A stretch of DNA of 64,000 nucleotides from CAUPWF01 sp964367905 (GTDB taxonomy: Bacteria > Bacillota > Clostridia > Lachnospirales > Lachnospiraceae): the NCBI GenBank assembly GCA_964367905.1, contig CAYIZP010000003.1, positions 40,041 through 104,040 on the forward strand. The letters are read 5' to 3'. Shown here in pieces: positions 61,201-64,000 of the stretch. The notes below the pieces were generated by a model that searched no databases, was not told the origin of the DNA, and saw nothing but the letters and a program-made list of their open reading frames with translations. The translations under genes and the position numbers were made by a program. The first letter of the stretch is position 1, and each line of letters begins with the position of its first letter.

Positions 61201-62462
61201 CCGTTTGCTTCGCCTTGTCCGTAGAAGAGATCTGGGTCTGCCCAGCATCCAAGAGAAGTCATTCCCCATGCATCAAAACGCTTCATAGCATTATCAACCC
61301 AGTTTGTCAACCAGTCATCGCCATACATTCTTTCCAAGTTAGCTGTGTAGAAATTAAATCCATCTCCTTCAGAAAGGTTTGCGGGTGGGTTGATTGTATA
61401 TCCAATCTCGGAATAGTGGTCTCCAAGCTCGCCATCTTTGGAAGGAATATCTTGGAACATGTATTCTCTTCCAGAAACCCAAGTCATCATATCTGGGGTT
61501 CGCATAATGTCAACACCAGTGGAGAAGTAAGGGTATCCCAACGGATCGATTAGTGTCCATTGATTGTTGATTTTGGTAGGATAAAAGTGACCTGTTGCTT
61601 CTTGCTTTAAATCTTCATTCATCCAACCACCATAGATGGTACGGTCTGCAAACATTGTTTCGTTCTCTGTCAACATGGTATCTAATTCGGCATCTTGTTC
61701 CGTAGCAGAGGTTAGTAATTCTTCTTCACTATCAATTTTATTACTCCAAGTAGATGCAGTATATTGTCCAAATTGATCGAGTAAACCAGCATAAGTAGAT
61801 TCGGGATTTGTATAAGGGTTTGCTACTAATTCGATGTTATCAAATACAAAAGTAGTATCAGCGGTATTGCCCATCATCCAGAACGTGATCTGGGTAACTT
61901 GTGATGGATCATATTCCGCACTTTCGGTCCAAGCTTCGCCAGCGACTAAGCCTTGTCCACCGTTTAGTGGAGGAAGAGTCTGCATTCCGAGAGCCATATC
62001 AGCGCTACCAGCACTGTCTAGAATATAAACAGTGGATGTTGAATTAGCAGGGATGCTAGCACGGAAGATACGACCTTTTCCATTTACATCAATTGTATCA
62101 TACTTGAAATACAGAGCCTGTGCTTGGTTTGTGGTGTTCTCAACCTCTACGGACAGTACCTGTTCGCTATTGCTGAAATTCCAAGTGCCCTCCTCAGTAG
62201 CGGGGCGTATCATTAGACCAGGCCAATTACCGGCTGCATATGTGGTGGTTAAGGCGCCATCTTCAATTGTATGGGTTACTTCTCCAGCAGAAGCGTCACT
62301 ACCTTCTAGAACATAATGTGACTCGGCTTCATCAAATGTAATTGGCTTAAAATCGACTGTTGCTGCCGCGGCTGTTAGAGGTAGGCTAAAGAAGATTCCA
62401 GCTGTCATGACGCTGCATAATAATATAGAAGTCATTTTTTTCATCATACTACTTTTTCTCAT
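58299..62462 (-). CDS. Membrane-anchored GH50-like (beta-agarase-type) multidomain glycosidase
   Basis: 1387 residues from the ATG at 62462 (GAGGAAA upstream). A signal peptide ends near AAAA about residue 35. A beta-sandwich carbohydrate-binding-like domain (35-200) precedes the catalytic TIM barrel (about 270-745), with E483 in VDNEIGWG and E640 in GEFHFNS. These are 157 apart, close to the acid/base-nucleophile spacing I recall for GH50 agarases. Then come a Big_2-type domain, a second sandwich domain, an InlB-type repeat (EGYNFAGWEV), a ZU5-like part, NGGNSNTSQP repeats, a Thr/Glu-rich stalk, a membrane helix and a basic tail. There is no LPXTG next to the helix. Substrate likely a galactan. 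Confidence 0.8.
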   Translation of the reverse strand: MRKSSMMKKMTSILLCSVMTAGIFFSLPLTAAAATVDFKPITFDEAESHYVLEGSDASAGEVTHTIEDGALTTTYAAGNWPGLMIRPATEEGTWNFSNSEQVLSVEVENTTNQAQALYFKYDTIDVNGKGRIFRASIPANSTSTVYILDSAGSADMALGMQTLPPLNGGQGLVAGEAWTESAEYDPSQVTQITFWMMGNTADTTFVFDNIELVANPYTNPESTYAGLLDQFGQYTASTWSNKIDSEEELLTSATEQDAELDTMLTENETMFADRTIYGGWMNEDLKQEATGHFYPTKINNQWTLIDPLGYPYFSTGVDIMRTPDMMTWVSGREYMFQDIPSKDGELGDHYSEIGYTINPPANLSEGDGFNFYTANLERMYGDDWLTNWVDNAMKRFDAWGMTSLGCWADPDLFYGQGEANGIPYVAHAWSHEGGSYKNIATPSHSIADPFDPAFKTAIYAAIEKSSIAVGDDEWCMGIYVDNEIGWGNAKTGTQHYEVVETVLKDTADNNYSKNHIVDLMKSQYGDISALNAAWGTTFASWESLNSTAIDSTAGIPKEDLSSMLSLIADKYYATVSAAVDTYMPNTLYLGSRIAEWGTSEEIVDACVQYVDVLSFNCYKTDVTQDFMDMERYDMPMIIGEFHFNSTESGFFAPGLVPVANNAARGDAYEAYAESALLNGNFVGIHWFQYYDQPVLGRAWDGENTNTGFVDVTDQPYDDLVNSARTINATMYETKFNQVVASDIVFASESIELTADNLTASVGASVVPADATNQTLLYTSSAPSIVEVDTAGMLTAKGEGSATIIVKSEGNKELIKTITVTVSGVNTPAVQPTFPGFQFDTMDGVVVTGSLSASELVAEGIKMTMTANSNGWGDLTKLQLDAAESWTLGDAKELKTTLTNPNDFDIQVRINIQDVASVSAGTQRTLFYNLPANSSKGITIDVEKFGEPGISNDNWNGDGHYGPGLDTNTLKSIHFYLPEGDTNVMGSIDCASFIIGPITATAAEQEEDEVDLYDVTVEDSEAVSFNGAASYEAGVEVTVNAGIKEGYNFAGWEVLIGTIALDNKMGAQTTFIMPAEHVQLKATWSKIKDPVIPGDPDDGVTPDTPQPETNITVTDNETGIVIDAPSSVIPKGTEIQVSNATTSASATVLDAIDEEFADYILYDITLLYDGQTIQPNGMVTVKLPVGNLDTSKKLAVVYVTDSGETMVMGGSLEGDYYVFQTDHFSYYALGTITESTPNVTVPDGNINQPDGDNSNTSQPNGGNSNTSQPNGGNSNTSQPNGGNSNTSQPSGGNSNTSQPILYFVPVPETVTVTQTLTTPEVEETTLPQAAGTDTKQETEEIEDSQIPTTNIPSEVQDNSWMIMVGVSIALALGGIAIFFEIKRRKSGQ
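58570..58719 (-). repeat. Five 30-bp tandem repeats encoding NGGNSNTSQP
   Basis: Five in-frame 30-bp units at 58570, 58600, 58630, 58660 and 58690; the middle ones are nearly identical and the last is the most diverged. They encode a flexible Asn/Ser/Gly spacer near the wall-spanning end of the protein. Copy number is likely variable between strains. Contiguous in-frame units exclude a CRISPR array. Confidence 0.9.
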
Positions 62463-62682
62463 TACTTTTTCCTCGCTTAAATAATATTTTTTTGATATTG
62501 CCAAATCCACTTGTCTCCTTTCTTGGCAGTTTATTTCTCATAATATCAAGTCACAGAAAAAACATATATGGAATATCAACTAGAAAAACATGGAAAAAAG
62601 GAAGGGAGTAAACTTTGTTTGCAATATGCTTATAAATGTGTATAATCAAGATAAGTGATAGGTAGATTAGGAGGAAGAGGAT
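62463..62682. promoter_or_regulatory. Divergent control region with repeated AATATCAA
   Basis: AATATCAA occurs at 62542-62549 and 62572-62579, exactly 30 bp (about three helical turns) apart, and as its reverse complement at 62492-62499. Given divergent glycan genes on both sides this might be an operator, but the 8-mer is AT-rich and could be chance. No strong promoter toward the GH50-like gene was found. Confidence 0.3.
62618..62646 (+). promoter_or_regulatory. Promoter for the Gfo/Idh gene
   Basis: TTTGCA (62618-62623), 17 bp, perfect TATAAT (62641-62646); start codon 37 bp downstream after TAGGAGG. Confidence 0.6.
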
Positions 62683-63672
62683 ATGGATAAAAAAATCTGT
62701 AGAGTTGGAATTATTGGGGCGGGTATCATCGCAGGTGTTATGGCGAAGACATTGGCTGAGATGGAAGATGCATGTTGTTATGCAATTGCATCAAGAGGAC
62801 TTGAGAAGGCAGAGGAATTTGCAAAACAGTATGGAGTGAAGAATGCCTATGGAAGTTATGAAGAATTGCTGAGGGATGAAGAAGTTGATCTTGTGTATAT
62901 TGCAACACCGCATTCTCATCATTATGAGCATATGAAGTTGACTCTGGAGTGCAACAAGCCAATCTTGTGTGAGAAGTCATTTACTATTAATGAGAAGCAG
63001 GCAAAAGAAATTTTTGAGATTGCCAAGGCGAAGAATATCTTGGTGGCGGAGGCAATCTGGACCAGATATTTGCCTTCAAGAATGATGATACAGGAGGTGA
63101 TAGATAAGGGAGAAATTGGAGAAGTGACTGCGCTTTCGGCAAATTTGGGTTATGTGCTAACGCACGTGGAGCGAATTCTAAAGCCAGAACTGGCAGGGGG
63201 CGCTTTGCTGGATGTGGGTGTGTATCCAGTGAATTTTATGTCGATGTTTCTGGGGTATGATATCGCCGAGATTCAAAGTACTTGCGTTAAGAATGAATAT
63301 GGAGTAGATATGCAGAATGCCACGACAGTGAAGTATAAGAATGGTGTGATGGCGACGATTCACAGCAGTGCATTGGCGGCGACAGAGCAACAAGGAATCA
63401 TCTACGGAACGAAGGGGTATATCATAGCAGAGAACATCAATAACATCACAGAGATTAAAGTATATTCTACAACGCGTGAATTGTTGAAGGCGATGAAGGC
63501 GCCGCAACAGATTACGGGATTTGAATATCAAGTTCGTTCTTGTATTCGTGCACTAGAGGTAGGGGCGACTCAATGTGAAGAGATGCCTCATGAAGAAACC
63601 CTAGCGGTGATGAGAATTATGGATGAAATGAGAGCGCAGTGGGGATTCAAATATCCTGAGGAAATAATGTGA
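62683..63672 (+). CDS. Gfo/Idh/MocA-family NAD(P)-dependent oxidoreductase
   Basis: 329 residues. N-terminal Rossmann domain with VGIIGAGIIAGVMAKTL (GxGxxG-like), DLVYIATPHSHHYEHM near 70 and the EKSFTINEKQA segment near 96 with the catalytic Lys of the family. The C-terminal alpha/beta domain contains GGALLDVGVYPVNF near 168. The family oxidises or epimerises sugars and cyclitols, such as anhydro-sugars and dihydrodiols. Being divergent from the GH50-like gene and followed by a sulfatase, it probably handles a released monosaccharide such as a 3,6-anhydro-galactose derivative; that is inference. Confidence 0.92.
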   Translation: MDKKICRVGIIGAGIIAGVMAKTLAEMEDACCYAIASRGLEKAEEFAKQYGVKNAYGSYEELLRDEEVDLVYIATPHSHHYEHMKLTLECNKPILCEKSFTINEKQAKEIFEIAKAKNILVAEAIWTRYLPSRMMIQEVIDKGEIGEVTALSANLGYVLTHVERILKPELAGGALLDVGVYPVNFMSMFLGYDIAEIQSTCVKNEYGVDMQNATTVKYKNGVMATIHSSALAATEQQGIIYGTKGYIIAENINNITEIKVYSTTRELLKAMKAPQQITGFEYQVRSCIRALEVGATQCEEMPHEETLAVMRIMDEMRAQWGFKYPEEIM

Positions 63673-63774
63673 AAATAAATTTTTACACAGCGATTTGTCC
63701 CTGAAGGTCCAAAGTTGCCAGACAGTGATAAAGGGATGGTTATTAGCAGAAAAAATAGAAAAGGAATGGAAGAA

Positions 63775-64000
63775 ATGAAGAAGCAGATTGTATTAGTAAT
63801 GACAGATACCACAAGACGCGATATGTTAGGGTGTTACGGAAATGAGAAGATGAAGACACCATATTTGGATAAGTTGGCAGAGCAAGGGATTAAATATGAG
63901 AATGCCTACACATGCCAACCGGTTTGTGGACCGGCGCGTTCGGCGATATTTACGGGGACATTCCCACATTCAAATGGTATGGTGACAAATTCCATAGCAT
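63775..64000 (+). CDS. Sulfatase, N-terminal part (runs off the window)
   Basis: 75 residues are visible, starting KKQIVLVMTDTTRRDMLGCYG with the metal-binding Asp, then TPYLDKLAEQG and the active-site signature C51-G-P-A-R followed by SAIFTG. This is the C-x-P-x-R motif in which Cys is converted to formylglycine; an anaerobic sulfatase-maturing radical-SAM enzyme would be required elsewhere. I take the ATG at 63775; in-frame ATGs at 63766 and 63736 are alternatives. It follows the Gfo/Idh gene by about 100 bp with no terminator between. Substrate cannot be read from this part. Confidence 0.88.
   Translation, partial: MKKQIVLVMTDTTRRDMLGCYGNEKMKTPYLDKLAEQGIKYENAYTCQPVCGPARSAIFTGTFPHSNGMVTNSIA

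Overview
The window looks like chromosomal DNA of a low-to-moderate G+C anaerobic Firmicute, most likely a Clostridia member of Lachnospiraceae type. The evidence is AGGAGG-type ribosome-binding sites, TTGACA/TATAAT promoters, a reverse rubrerythrin next to a PerR-like regulator, spore maturation genes spmA/spmB, a PucR regulator, and a Gram-positive (PelB/PelC-free) Pel-like locus. I cannot name a species. No rRNA, tRNA, CRISPR array, transposase or prophage gene was recognised. About 49 protein genes are supported.

Layout. 1-25 kb is mostly housekeeping. It holds a truncated exported protein, MTA/SAH nucleosidase, a membrane protein with a long charged coiled coil, pgi, and a PucR regulator overlapping an aconitase-like hydratase. 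A methyltransferase, a large exported protein, a DUF885 peptidase-like protein, metG-tatD-rsmA, citrate synthase and a DEAD-box helicase with an attenuator-like leader follow. Then come convergent rubrerythrin and perR (both with Fur/PerR-type palindromes over their promoters), an NlpC/P60 endopeptidase and spmAB.

24-45.7 kb is an exopolysaccharide locus. One 14-gene plus-strand run behind a good sigma-A promoter (25122-25151) encodes a three-PAS diguanylate cyclase, PelD (fused to an SDR/epimerase-like domain and apparently starting at CTG), PelE, a DUF2194 PelA-deacetylase-like protein, PelF and PelG. Interleaved are two paralogous GT-C-like membrane proteins, a DUF2304 protein, three GT2 glycosyltransferases, a polysaccharide pyruvyltransferase and a flippase. 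A fourth, divergent GT2 lies upstream. The expected logic is c-di-GMP made by the cyclase, sensed by the PelD RxxD site, activating PelF/PelG polymerisation and export. The extra genes imply a decorated or second polymer.

45.7-58.2 kb (minus strand) holds mnmH (selU) and then a Mrp/Mbh-type cation antiporter operon in the order E-F-G-MbhD-(MbhE+B)-C-D followed by four more NuoL/MrpD-like subunits, with no hydrogenase or other redox module. A 100-N gap in this operon is flanked by an identical 55-bp sequence and is almost certainly an assembly artefact. Collapsing it joins mrpB and mrpC with a 1-nt spacer.

58.3-64 kb looks like glycan catabolism: a 1387-residue membrane-anchored GH50 (agarase-like) protein, a divergent Gfo/Idh/MocA oxidoreductase, and the start of a formylglycine-type sulfatase that runs off the window.
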